Of a stretch of DNA of 64,000 nucleotides, positions 44,050 through 55,528 are shown piece by piece. The DNA comes from Pinus tabuliformis (lineage: Eukaryota > Streptophyta > Pinopsida > Pinales > Pinaceae): contig CM062804.1 in assembly GCA_031772625.1 (NCBI GenBank), positions 280,444,598 through 280,508,597 on the forward strand. The letters run 5' to 3'. The notes below the pieces were generated by a model. The model was not told the DNA's origin and searched no databases. It saw only the letters and a list, made by a program, of their open reading frames with translations. The position numbers and the translations under genes were made by a program. Position 1 is the stretch's first letter. Each line of letters begins with the position of its first letter.

Positions 44050-45450
44050 TTGTGTCCTGTGACTTTTCTCAATAGCACGTTGGCTTCGAGACGATATACC
44101 AGAGCCAATCCAGATCCGGATCCTCCTCATATTTATGAAAACCCCAATTTGATTCCAAGACTCCTTCGTCAAGAAAGCACCATAACTCCCGTGTTCAAAT
44201 CCCATTCATGTCCCGACATTTTTGAGTATCTTGAAGAGCTTGAGTTTGACAAACGGTTTGAGATATCATTGTTTGAGTCTAAATCCGAAAGGGCTGTTGA
44301 TTATACTGTCCCCAATCCGCAATTTATTGTAGACCTCGAAACAGAAAGAGCTAATAGGTTAATTGATAATTATATTGCAACACAGCCCCAAACTCCAATT
44401 GCAAGCCCCTTACAAACTATTCACACTCCTCCAACATCTCCAAGGCCAAATCCACCGAGAATGATGGCTGCCCATTTCACACCCCTTGTTCTGCTCCAAG
44501 TTCTAGATGATATGCCAACGGATTATCAAATTAAAATCCCATTTTTTGATGGCACTCCTAACAACATTACTGCTTAGCAACATGTAGACAAAGTGGCAGA
44601 CTTCTATGAACTTCATGAGATCGATGCGGAGAATGTGGCAATGAGGCTCTTTGTACAGACATTTGTAGGTGATGTGAGGAAATGGTTCAAAGGTTTTCCG
44701 GTAGCAAGTATCACTACCTTGGCTGAATTACAAAGACAATTTTTAAACTAGTGGGAAGTGAAAAAGAATCCCCTTCAAATTCTGGCCGAATATGAACAAA
44801 TCAAACGAAACGCTGGTGAGTCGGTCCAAGATTATTGTGTTAGATTTAATGCAGTTTATAACGAAATTCCAGATCATCTAAAGCCACCTGTAGGACTAGC
44901 TATGATGAAGTTTCTAGATGTTTTTGATGCTGACATGGCCTACCAATTAAGAGAGAGAGAACCGGTCACAATGGAAGACATGTAGAAAATTGCGGTCAGC
45001 GTTGAAGCAAATCTACTGTCCAAAAGAGCTAGAGCGAAAGCAGAAAAGAAGATCACTGTGAAAGAAGAATCTTCTTCAATGGATCAACTACTCAAAAAGG
45101 TAGAGTAGATGCTTGAAAGGGTGAAGCTCAATAAGCCTAAGCCACAAGTTAGGAATCCTAACTTCCGTGGCCAGCAGCAGCCACAATATATAATAAGATA
45201 GAGAGATCAGCGAACCCAAGAGCAGACAGCACAACAGTCGGTACAAACACCTTTGCAGTAGAATTTTGTGCATGGACCGGAGTCAGATGAGGACGAGAAT
45301 GTAATAGATGAAGAAAACCACCTCTTTACTCCAGATGAGCTGCCTACTTACATTACCGAAGAAGAAGAGTGTGCGGTAAGTTCAGCTGCACACTAAGACA
45401 CAGATTTCATTCTAGCTAGTGACACTATTTTAGAAGAGGAATCAGAGGAG
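44050..45450 (+). pseudogene. Element F gag relic
   Basis: The gag domain is visible as DYQIKIPFFDGTPNN, MRLFVQTFVGDVRKWFKGFP, ESVQDYCVRFNAVYNEIPDH and MAYQLREREPVTMEDM. A lysine-rich and glutamine-rich tail follows. It is related to element E's gag. No zinc knuckle was recognised. The frame is broken. Confidence 0.8.
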
Positions 45451-45465
45451 TATCAAAGGGGGTAT

Positions 45466-46233
45466 ATGAATTCTCTGTCCACACAGCAACATCGATATTC
45501 ACTTAGAAACAGAGATGTGCCAGCCAAACCAATTCAGAAAAAGAAGGAGGTTGAAACAACAAAGAATGATTCATCAGCTACACAAAAAGAAGGAAAGGAG
45601 GCGGTTGGTCCGGAGAGCAGCAAATCAAAATCGGTAGAACAATCACAACAGCAAGCTACATCAAAGGAAAAAGAAAAGAAAGAGATCCCAGTCAAAGAGG
45701 TAGAAAAGACTCCCGCTTTTAGCTTAGAGAATGAGATTTCTAAGTTAAAGGTATCCATCCCCTTGACTGAAATACTGAAGAACAATAGTTATAGAGGACA
45801 AATATATAAGATGTTGAATTTGGACCCAATGTCCGACATGGTAAATGTAGAAGATGATCAACCTGAAATGATTTTTGGACCAGCATCGAATGGTGAGTCT
45901 CCTGATAGCGATGTGCCACCTTTCTATATCATTTTAAGATTGCATGATTTTGTGTTACACAATGCCATGTTCGATTCTGGAGCTTCTCACAATCTCATTC
46001 CCAAGGCTATCATGGATAAGCTTGGTCTGGACATCACCCGGCAATATCATGATCTCTATTCATTCGATTCCAGCAGAGTAAGATGTATAGGACTCATCAA
46101 AGACTTGGTTGTGAGCTTGGATCAGCTTACCATGAAAAATGTTTTGATGGATGTGGTGGTAGCAGATATTCCTCCAAGGTTTGGCATGCTTCTTTCCAGG
46201 TCTTGGGTAGCGAAATTGAAAGGGACACTATAG
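45466..46233 (+). pseudogene. Element F protease region
   Basis: A 255-codon stretch begins with a basic, glutamine-rich linker and ends in a retropepsin: FVLHNAMFDSGASHNLIPKA carries the DSGA active site, followed by IPPRFGMLLSRSWVAKLKGT. The protease would process the gag-pol precursor. This sub-region is open, but the element as a whole is broken. Confidence 0.85.
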
Positions 46234-46585
46234 CTGGATTTCTCCTATGCAACAATCCTGGTGTTTGGACAAATGAGGAAGTCATATCGGGAACAAAAAA
46301 TGAAATATATGATCACAAGCAAGGAGAAACCTATAAATCATCCTATTAAATGTACATATAGATTTAGAGTCTTTTGTTTTGTTTTCAGATAGTTTAAATG
46401 ATATAGATAGTCAGATAGTAGAAGCAGATGATATTCCGGAAATAACAGAAAATTTCAGAGAAATTTTGAAGAAAGGAGGACAAGAAAAGCAGAAAAATGT
46501 TAGGCAATTAGTTGAAAGTAATGGACAACAAGCAGACAAGGCATAACAAACATATTTCTAGCACTTACAAGAGGAGGAAGAAGGC

Positions 46586-47134
46586 TTGTGGACCATGGAT
46601 TTTGATGGAGCAGTAGGAAATGATGGCGCTGGAATTGGAATTTGGGTACGCAGCCCTTTCTCTGCCCCAAACAAAGTGCCTAGCAGTGTGAGGGTTTGCT
46701 CTTACAAGCTGGCCTTTGAATGTTCAAACAATGAAGTTGAGTATGAAGCTCTGGTTGTTGGCCTGAAGATTCTTAGAAAGCTGAATGCAAAAAGGATTTT
46801 AGTATATTGTGACTCCAAATTGGTAATAAAGTAGGTCATAGGTGAGTATCAAGCAAAACATCCTAGGATGTGGGCCTGTAGTAATGCAGTTTTAGACATA
46901 TTAAAGTTATTTTCAGAATACACCTTGATATGTGTGCCTCGTATACAAAATAGTATTGCTGATGCTTTTGCCAAGGCAGCAAGTAGTTTGAAGATCCCCA
47001 TGAACTCCAGCAATAAATTTGAAATCCATGTCAAGCATCGTCAAACCATTCCAAACAATCAGCGATATTGGCAAGTGTTTCAAGATGATGAGGAGATTAA
47101 GGATTTTCTGCTAAACAAAGGCAAGTTCAAATAA
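46586..47134 (+). pseudogene. Element F additional (archaeal-type) RNase H, between protease and RT
   Basis: 46586-46834 reads MWTMDFDGAVGNDGAGIGIW (first catalytic Asp in the DFDGA run), CSNNEVEYEALVVGLKIL (catalytic Glu) and LVYCDSKLVIK (second Asp). 46868-47134 reads AVLDILKLFSEYTLICVPR and SIADAFAKAASSLKIP, the last helix region with its Asp. This is a type I RNase H of the kind plant Tat elements carry besides their own. In the textbook Tat order it lies after the Gypsy RNase H. Here it precedes RT. The Gypsy RNase H is still present downstream at about 48400-48740. Confidence 0.85.
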
Positions 47135-47323
47135 ACCTCAATTGATGTAGAAAACGATGATGGCAAAGGGAATGGTACAGATGAAGTGCAGATCAATGAA
47201 ATGGACGTGTTGCAGCTGAAGAATAACATCATTCCTAAAGGCTTGATACCTCTAGAAGAACTTTTTGATCGGGATGATGTAGCCTGCAAGCCAATATTGT
47301 AGCCAACAGAGAAGGGTGTAGAA

Positions 47324-48403
47324 GTGGTCAACATCGGAACAGCTGCCAATCCTAAGTTGGTAAAATTTTCTAAAGCATTGCCGCCAAAGATCAAGGACAA
47401 ATATATTAGTTTTATGGCTTCATTTGCAAATGTGTTTGCTTGGGACTATTCTGATTTAAAGACCTATGAGACCAATATTATTCAGCACACAATACCCATC
47501 AAGCCCAATCAAAAACCATTTAGATAGAAGCTGAGAAGGATAATCCAAAGTCGTTTCCATCTATCGAAAAGGAGGTAAATAGGTTGTACAAGTCAGGTAT
47601 CATTGTGCCCATCAAATTTTCAGATTGTATCTCTAACTTAGTGCCCGTACGAAAGAAGACCAGTGAGATCCGCCTATACATTGATTTCAGAAATCTAAAT
47701 AAAGTCTCATTTGAAGGACAACTATCCACTTCCCAAAATGGACCATATACTTCAGCGAGTAGTGGGGGCATCTCATATGTCACTGCTTGATGGTTATTCT
47801 GGATATAACCAAATTTCTATCCATGAGGATGACCGAGACAAGACGGCATTCACCACTCCATGGGGAACCTTTCATTATGCTAAAATGCCTTTTGGTTTAA
47901 AGAATGCAGGTGCCACATTTCAGCGTGCAATGGACTTGGATTTTGTGAATGAGAAGGATGTGTTTTTGGTGGTGTACCTGGATGATTTGACGGTATTTTC
48001 CAAATCTAATGAAGAGCACATGCATCACCTAAAAACTGTCTTTCAAAAGTGCAGAAAATATGGTCTATCGCTGAATCCTAAGAAGAGCTTGTTCGCCATG
48101 GAGGAAGGAAAATTACTTGGGCACATCATTTCAAAGGATGGCATTCATATTGACCCAGCACGTGTGCAAGCAATTCAGCAAATCGATCTGCCCCAGAATA
48201 AAAAGGAGATACAATCGTTCAATGGTAAGATGAATTTTCTGCGTCGCTTTGTGCCTAATCTTGTTGAACACTTAAGAGAGATGACCAACATGCTCAAGAA
48301 GGACAGCCAAGTGAAATGGACAGAGGAGGCTGTAAAATCTTTCAACTTGGTCAAATTGGTCCTTTCTTTAGTTCCAGTTCTAGTCAGCCCGTACTACACT
48401 TAG
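47324..48403 (+). pseudogene. Element F reverse transcriptase relic
   Basis: Landmarks in order are MASFANVFAWDYSDLKTYET, LVPVRKKTSEIRLYIDFRNL, NYPLPKMDHILQRVVGASHM, SLLDGYSGYNQISIHEDDRD, FGLKNAGATFQRAMD, VVYLDDLTVFSKSNEEH (active site) and LLGHIISKDGIHIDPARV. This is typical Tat RT. The frame is broken upstream of 47711. Confidence 0.9.
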
Positions 48404-48412
48404 GATTTCATA

Positions 48413-48742
48413 TTGTTTTCATTTGCTTTAGAGCACACTATGGCAGCAGTATTATTGCAGAAAAGAGATGATCATGAAAGACCCATTGCATTCTTTAGCA
48501 GGGCTATAAGAGATGCAGCATTAAAGTACAACATCATTGAGAAGCAAGCCCTGGAACTTGTGAAGGAATTGAAGGATTTTCGGGTATATATCCTACATTC
48601 TAACATTCTGGCCTATGTTCCTAACGCTGCTGTAAAAGATGTTTTAGTGCAGACCGATCCGGAAGGAAGAAGAGGCAAATGGATCACAGCCTTGCTAGAA
48701 TATGATGTGGAAATAAAGCCCACAAAACTGGTCAAAGGATAG
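48413..48742 (+). pseudogene. Element F Gypsy RNase H relic
   Basis: It follows RT directly with SFALEHTMAAVLLQKRDDHE, RPIAFFSRAIRDAALKYN, EKQALELVKELKDFRVYI and GKWITALLEYDVEIKPTK. This is the standard Gypsy RNase H position, so element F carries two RNase H domains. Confidence 0.85.
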
Positions 48743-48745
48743 GGG

Positions 48746-50122
48746 TTGGCGAAGTTAATGGCCGAATCAACTTTGCATGCTTTAGACATAAATCTGATCA
48801 CTGCCATGTCCGATGAGAATGAGGAAGGAACATCAATTCAGGTATCTGAAATGTTTTCTTTGTCCCCATGGTATTCAGATATAATATATGTGCTGAAAAA
48901 TTTGTCACCACCACCCGACATGACTAGAAACAAAGCGAGAACACTCAAATTGAAGGCTGCCAAGTTTTTTATTTTGAATTCTCCACTGTGTTGGAAAGAT
49001 CCCGATGGCATTCTGTTAAATTGTTTGGTGGAAGAGGAGGCAAAGAAAGTCTTGTAGGACTTCCATGGAGGAGAGTGTGGTGGTCACCTTTTTTGGAAGT
49101 CAACAACGAAAAAAAATTTGAGAGCAGGGTACTACTGGCCTACTTTATTTGCTGATGTGTATAAGATGGTCAAGCGCTGTCATAAATGTCAAATTTTCGA
49201 AGGAAAACAGAAATTATAGCCTTTGTCACTTAAGCCTATTGAGGTGAGTGCTCCTTTCCAGCAGTGGGGGTTGGATTTCATTGGGGAAATTCATCCCGCC
49301 TCTTCCGGACAACATAGATGGATCCTTATAGCGATAGACTACTTCACAAAATGGATTGAGGCAGCTCCCACCACACAATCTATAGATACGGTAATCATTT
49401 CATTTCTTGAAAATAACATCTTGTCTTGCTTTGGTTGTCCAAATAAGTTAATCACCGATAATGCAGTAGCTTTCAAATCAAAGAGGATGGTAGAATTTTG
49501 TCATAGGCATCACATCATTTTGGGGCATTCAACCGCCTATCATCTGCAAGGCAATGGATTGGCGAAATCTTCAAATAAATCATTAGTCAACATCATCAAG
49601 AAGCTGCTGGAAATAAATAAAAAGAGTTGGAATAAGAGGTTGGTCCATGCGCTTTGGGCAAATTGGATCAGTCAGAAAAAATCCATTGGTATGTCACCGT
49701 TTGAGCTTGTTTATGGAGTTGACACAGTATTTCCCACATCTCTTGCTGCCCTGGTAGTCAGACTTCTTCAGGAGGCTGGCAGTGAAGAAGATCCCATGCA
49801 GAGAAGGTTGAATCAAATGATCCACTTGCAGCAAACAAGAGAAGAAGTTTTTAAGAACACATCCAAATTCCAGGAGAAAATAAAGAAAATCTATGACAGA
49901 AAAGAAAAGGCAGATAAATTTCAGTTGGACGATGTGGTGCTGAAGTGGGATACAAGGAATGAAGAGAAAGGTAAGCATGGAAAATTCGAGAATCTTTGGA
50001 AAGGTCCTTTCAAGATTGCAGCATATAGGGGTCAGAATGCCTTTCTTTTGAAGGAAATGAACGGGGAAGATTGTCCTGGAGGGCCGATCAATGGTCGGCT
50101 GCTCAAGCGGTACCACTGTTGA
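48746..50122 (+). pseudogene. Element F integrase relic
   Basis: A zinc-finger part near 49060-49200 (GHLFWKSTTKKNLRAGYYWP, MVKRCHKCQIFEGK) is followed by the core at 49223-49640 (QQWGLDFIGEIHP, TKWIEAAPTTQS, LITDNAVAFKS) and the tail at 49650-50122 (MSPFELVYGVDTVFPTSLAA, KIYDRKEKADKFQLDDVVLK, LWKGPFKIAAYRGQNAFLLK). It integrates the DNA copy in the family. The element is broken. Confidence 0.88.
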
Positions 50123-50387
50123 TTTATGAACACTGCTTCCACTATCATTGTAAATACCATTTTTATTTCAGTTTGGTTTCATTCTGTCAAGTTAGTTTTT
50201 GAGTCATTTCAATGTCAAGTTTGAGTCAATTTCTTGGTCATTTTGGTTTCATAAATAAGTCGGAGTCCTGTGTTGTTTGTCAAAATGATGACTCCATAGC
50301 CCAATGGACAAAAGTCACTGTCTAGCTCCTCCAGAGATGTGCTGTTCTTGGCACCTCCAAGGAGCTACCATCCCCCATTGGAGCCAA
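50123..50387 (+). other. Element F 3' untranslated region
   Basis: 265 bp from the integrase end to the 3' LTR, closing with CCCCCATTGGAGCCAA just as in element E. No gene-like content and no clear polypurine tract. Confidence 0.6.
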
Positions 50388-51302
50388 TGTTAGAGTCGAT
50401 CTGGTCAACCCTCCGTCAGAGATCAAAACTCTTTATGAATTTCATTTTTAGGTGTCCCGCTCCCTTCACTCAGCTGCATTCTGCTAGAGGCATGCCTTAA
50501 TTTGACGAAGAAGGTCATGCTAGTTATTTCCCTCATGTCTGGCTCCTGCTGGCTTATGTCCTTGTGTCAAATAATCAAAAAGTCCATAACAGTCCAGGTC
50601 CGGTCCTTCAACAAACAAAGGTCATTTTGGTCATTAGGTCTGGGAACTAGTCAGTTTGGTCTCGAAATATGTCCAGTATAGCCATGCATGCTAGAGGGAT
50701 GTTCTTGCAAAGTAATGATCTACAGAGTTTCACCATCACATTGACAGACTTTGACTATTCTTCAAAACTCTGTTTTGAAGAAAAGTCAAATAGTGTCATT
50801 TGTGAAAAAAGTTTCAAAAAGAGTCGACAATTGATTTCTTCAGGTGTAGTCATGGTTTCTGTGGCCAAAGTGCTCTGTCATGCAATCCCTACGAAAAAGT
50901 GTCGAAAATTTCATCATTTGAGCCTAATATCCAAAGAAAAGTGAAAATCAGGGTGCATTAAAGTCAGTGAAAAGGTGTTGAAACAAGACATTAGAAAAGT
51001 GGGTTTTTTAAAAAGGTAATTTAAAAATAGGACCTCCAAGCCTATATACACAAATATCATCATAAAACATGTTCATTGTGCAAGCAAAGCATTGGAGGAA
51101 GGTTGCAAGGTTGTGAGTGGAAGATTGAAGTAATTTGGAGCAACTTGGAGGTAGTTTCACAGAGCGCGGTGCATATACTCAGGCGCGCGGTGCACTCACC
51201 GGGCATGGTGCACACAGAGCCCACCCACAGTTCAGAATTAACACAGGCACAGCGCATACCCAGTGCGCGACGCAATGGGTTTTGCGCGCGGCACACAGGG
51301 AA
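50388..51302 (+). repeat. Element F 3' LTR (first 0.9 kb)
   Basis: Colinear with 39521-40435, including the TATA box and the GC-rich motif cluster. Similarity stops near 51302. The rest of the 4.4-kb LTR was not found in the window. Confidence 0.85.
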
Positions 51303-53690
51303 TTCATTTTTTTTTAATTTTTGTCCCATCCATCAAAATGACCTCTAGTTCAAAGCATATGTGTGTAGAGTCCCAATGGACTAGTGGCCAGTTGGTGTAA
51401 TGTTAGTTAATCGATTGGAAATTCCAAATATATGGTTTTTCAACAAGATCAAACTAAGTTAGTAGGATATTATGTTATTTTTTTATGGCTTTATTGTTAG
51501 TTCAAACAAATTTCAAATAATAGAGGGCATGGTTTTTTTTGGTTGGAATTCCATCAACTAGACTAGTCTATGTGAATAGAAGGTTATGTTATGTATCACC
51601 GTGGCTGGTGGTTTAAATGATGGAATATGTATTTGGAAATTTATACTTTCCTTGAAAGGAACACTTATGGATTATTCTCTTTAGATGTTAGTATTATTTA
51701 TCCCAATACTAGGTAAAATGGGTCTGTGTGGCTAAGAAGAAGAGCTTAGATGGAAATGGGGTAGAGAGGCGGGCATCTAGATATTTGGATTTTTACATAA
51801 AGGGAAACTTAAATATTTAACTAGATTCAAATGTTCACCATTGATGAGACTTGTCATCTTGTTAAATGAGATATAGATTTTCATCAATTTCATACTCTAG
51901 TAGCAATCTTATTCCTATTGATAGTTTTATTTAAATGAAAGAAATTAGATCTAAAAATTCACATCTCTAGAACTTTGGAACTATTAGAAATTGCCCTTTC
52001 ATTAAAACCTAGTTTTAGATGCTAGCATAGTAAATAACACAGCTCATGCCATGACATGTTAACATGGCTAGAAAATAAGGCTAGAGGATGTGGCATGTTG
52101 ATGTAGCTTGGATGTTAGAAAGGAGATAATATGCCTAATTGGTCATGGATATAACATGGAATTCATGTTATCTAGAAGGTTGACTTGTTGACACTAACAA
52201 AGGTTTAGAGATATAAAAAAATTAACAATTCACACTTCTAGAATAACTTGAGTGTGGAGAAAACTAGGATATAAGTCATTAGTTTTTGGAATGTTAAGTG
52301 TTGAGGTCCTTTTTCTATCTCTAGATAGTTTCTATATTAAGGGAATATAGAACTTGTTACTTACCATCCCCATAGGAATTTGCCATTCTCAAACAATGTA
52401 GAAAATTAACTATGGACATATTAAATTTATTGATAGGAAAAACATTGACGCAAATAAAAAGCATAAAACATGCAAACATAACACCATTTTTACCCTACGA
52501 AAACCCCAAATCTAATGAAAACACCACCCAATGGAATTCCATTAGTACTTGTGCCAAAACCAAGACAAGCTAGTGAAGTGAGCGTTCATATCCCACCTCC
52601 ATGGTCCCATTACAATGAAGTATTTGAAGCCTTTTAAAGGCCACATCACATGAATTATATGGGAATATTACCATAGAGAACTGAAGAACGATCGACCTCA
52701 AAACCCCACTAATGACTCATTGAACTTTGACTCATTCCCCCAAGTGAAGTTTACCTAACATTTACCGCTTAAACCTTTTCTTTGGGTTTCCTTGACTAAA
52801 CCCATCCAAGCCTTCCAAGTGAGTCAACCTCGGTCAATTTAGTCCTTACCCCCCTCAAAGGTTATACCTTGGGTATCCCCATGCCCCAAAGGAGCCCAAG
52901 TCTAACACCAAACTTTACCAGCAATTTCTGTGGGGTACACATGCCTTACGAGTATTACAATAGTATGCCCATTTACATGAAATAAATTTTTGAGTTCATT
53001 ATATTGTTTCCTTTTTTCTTAGTTGTCTGGACCCATCCTCTTACCTTGTCCTTGCTCCACAGATTGATCCCTTTCATTATGATGCTCTCCTCTTGCATTT
53101 TCTCTCTCCATGAACAACCCATGGACCATTTCCATAAGCCCCAATGATACTCAATTATCAAGGTGCCAACACAAGTATCCCACCCATTTCATAACATGAT
53201 ATTGTTGCTTCTATCCACCAGTTGTTTTTCAAATTTCTCACCATACCGGTACTGATATGAAAACTTTCTTGTACTATATAATTAATTGGTCCATTATTTC
53301 ACATGATTGATCCATGGTTTTCCCTACATCACATTGATCTTCGTAGCCACTTGTTTCTTAGCCATGCATTATGACTCATAAACATGAACATGAACCACAA
53401 ATTCATCATGTGGCTAACCAGAGGACTTTTTCCATATTCACATATAAATAATTTTGTAATAAATGAATATCCTTCCATGCATTCTTTGGTCCATTAGGGT
53501 ACTTCTTATTGCCCTAGCCAACATTTTCTTTTGATGCCTTTCATAGTGGTGACCCTGAATTTCTTCCCTATCCATTGACATGACAACAACACTAACCTAC
53601 CACCCAAGGTGCTGAACTTGCACACCATACTAGAGATCTCATCATTCAAGATAATTCACATTTTTAGTATATTTTAAAACCTAAAACATG
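51303..53690. other. Unassigned AT-rich stretch
   Basis: No long frame, LTR pair or RNA gene was recognised. It includes long T and A runs near 51310 and 51535. It is not similar to the missing part of element E's or F's LTR. Confidence 0.5.
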
Positions 53691-53699
53691 ATTTTTTTT

Positions 53700-54414
53700 G
53701 CATAATTTATATAATTGGAAATAATAGGAACACAGACAAGATTCTTCTGACTAGTTGAAAGGATCTTGAGAGCTCCTGGAGGCTCACAAACATGTGGAAG
53801 AGATACATAACTCCTCTAACTTATTCAACCCTTTGGTTTCCTCATGAAAATATGATGGACTTAGTTGGGTCTCGTATGTTTAAAACTTCATCGACTAGCT
53901 GAATATTATTCAAAAGTGAGACAAGGCTAATATTGAATAATTACACCTAGTTATTTACCCAGTCAATGAAAAGTCACAAATCCCCCATGACATGTAATCT
54001 AGATCAACCTTCTTTCTTAGTCACTTCCAATATGAACCACAAAGCAGGAAATTCTACCTTGTTGTTTTTTACCCTGCTTGGTGCATAATGGAAATACATG
54101 CAATGTGTATGGCAAAAATAAAGGACCACCCCAATGTCACAATGAGGATGGTGGTCTTGACTAGTGCCGTCAAAGTAACCGTAGGGGGTATCATAATCCA
54201 AATTCAATAAGATCAACATCCCCTCCTTGATTGGTTTTGAATCCAAATTGAATTCATAGGCCAATGTAGCTAGCCTTTGATGCAAGAGCATTAGGAAAAG
54301 AAAACTCCATTTCCACATTTTTAATTCATTTTGTTTTCTTATAGTTTTGTCGTTATGATAAGTAAGAAAAAAAAATAGGTTGTTAAGATGAGTTGTACTC
54401 ATGGTATAATGCAC
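53700..54414 (-). pseudogene. LINE-type RNase H fragment
   Basis: A 136-codon minus frame at 54414-54004 reads DYDTPYGYFDGTSQDHHPHC (catalytic Asp at residue 82), GVVLYFCHTHCMYFHYAPSR and KNNKVEFPALWFILEVTKKE (catalytic Glu at residue 121). The GYFDG ... NNK-x-E spacing is that of the type I RNase H at the C-terminus of plant L1-like LINEs. Below 54004 the likeness continues weakly to about 53700 but with stops, so the third and fourth catalytic positions are not preserved in one frame. No reverse transcriptase or endonuclease is nearby and no poly(A) tail is evident, so this is an isolated fragment. It could also derive from an RNase H captured by another retroelement. Confidence 0.5.
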
Positions 54415-55528
54415 ATATTTAGTTTAATGAGGTGCCATTCACCCACTAGAATAGGAAAACCTGTAGGAATCTTCACGAGATGTTGGCTACAACTCCATAT
54501 TTACTCATGAAGATATTTTGGAAGGTTGAGATATATAAAAATAGAAGAGGCCTGATGCTTAAAAATCTATCAAGACATGAAGTTCTTTTCCACTTATGTA
54601 ATTAATAGAAGTAGAGATTATAATTTATTGTGTTCTAGAATTTGATTATTTCCTTCCCGTGTTATATTAATTTATGGAAGAAATCATGATGATTTGAAGC
54701 CCATATCAACAAATCTATGTAATGCAATCTCGTTTATATGATTGTGTGTTGTACAAAATACATATGAATTCATTTGATCCTAGTTTGTGATAGGATAGTT
54801 CTGTGTTTCATTTACACCTATGGAGGAATGTGTTGGCCATAAATTGTGTAGAAGGCATCCGTGGTGGGAGGACCACTAAAAGAGTCACAATAATAAAAAA
54901 AATATGGGAACAATAGTGTATCCCTTGGAGAGTGGAGAAACCTAAAATTTTTATGGTTGCAATTCTTTTTACGCCTAGACCAACCTAAAACATGGCACCA
55001 TGATGAGTAATATAACATTTGATTTGGGGAATGACTATGTTAATTTTCATGAGGGTGGAGTTTAAACATCAAAAATAAGAGGCTAGAATCATGATTGCGA
55101 CCCTAGACTCTTTGAAATAAATGGTCAACCCCCCCCCCCCCAAACACCCTGGTGGAACCCATGAGGATATTGGATTTTTGATAAACCATTCACCAGGACT
55201 TGATCATTTTGAAGGAGAGGCCAGAACATCAAGGGTGAAAGAATAATTGCGGTTCTTCCTTGCAATCAATATACACTCCCTATCAATGTAAATGATCATG
55301 GCCATAGAACATGTACCCCCCATACTAATAACAACACTAAGTCACCAAGATTTAAATGGGGTATTGGGAGTAATCCCTTCACCAAGGACTTTGATTCTCT
55401 AATAATGAGTGGAGCATTAGGTTTTAGGTCCTCTAGGTAAACAAAATAATCATGCGCTAATGGAGAGGGCTTAGGCACCACAAGAAAATAAAATAAATGT
55501 CCCATAATGTATATTTCATCACATTAAG
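54415..55528. other. Unassigned stretch, probably including element G's 5' LTR
   Basis: It precedes the primer site of element G, so its right part is expected to be that element's LTR. No second copy was found to set its edges. A run of 13 C lies at 55129-55141. No gene is recognised. Confidence 0.4.

Larger units (their letters stand above)
39521..51302 (+). mobile_element. Element F: Tat/Ogre-like Ty3/Gypsy element with very long LTR
   Basis: The parts are a 4.4-kb 5' LTR (39521-43942), a tRNA-Arg-type primer site, gag, protease, an extra RNase H, RT, RNase H, integrase and a 3' LTR whose first 0.9 kb is in view. Terminal repeats are TGTTAG and CTAACA. The long LTR and tRNA-Arg primer are features of the Ogre branch of Tat. 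Ten or more breaks are scattered through it. The sampled LTR difference is about 5-6%, so it is of intermediate age. It starts inside element E's right LTR. Confidence 0.85.

Noticed and set aside
51076-51348. Genes in the F 3' LTR motif cluster (both strands)
   Set aside because: The GC-rich repeated motif creates open frames by composition. The matching 5' LTR region reads differently.
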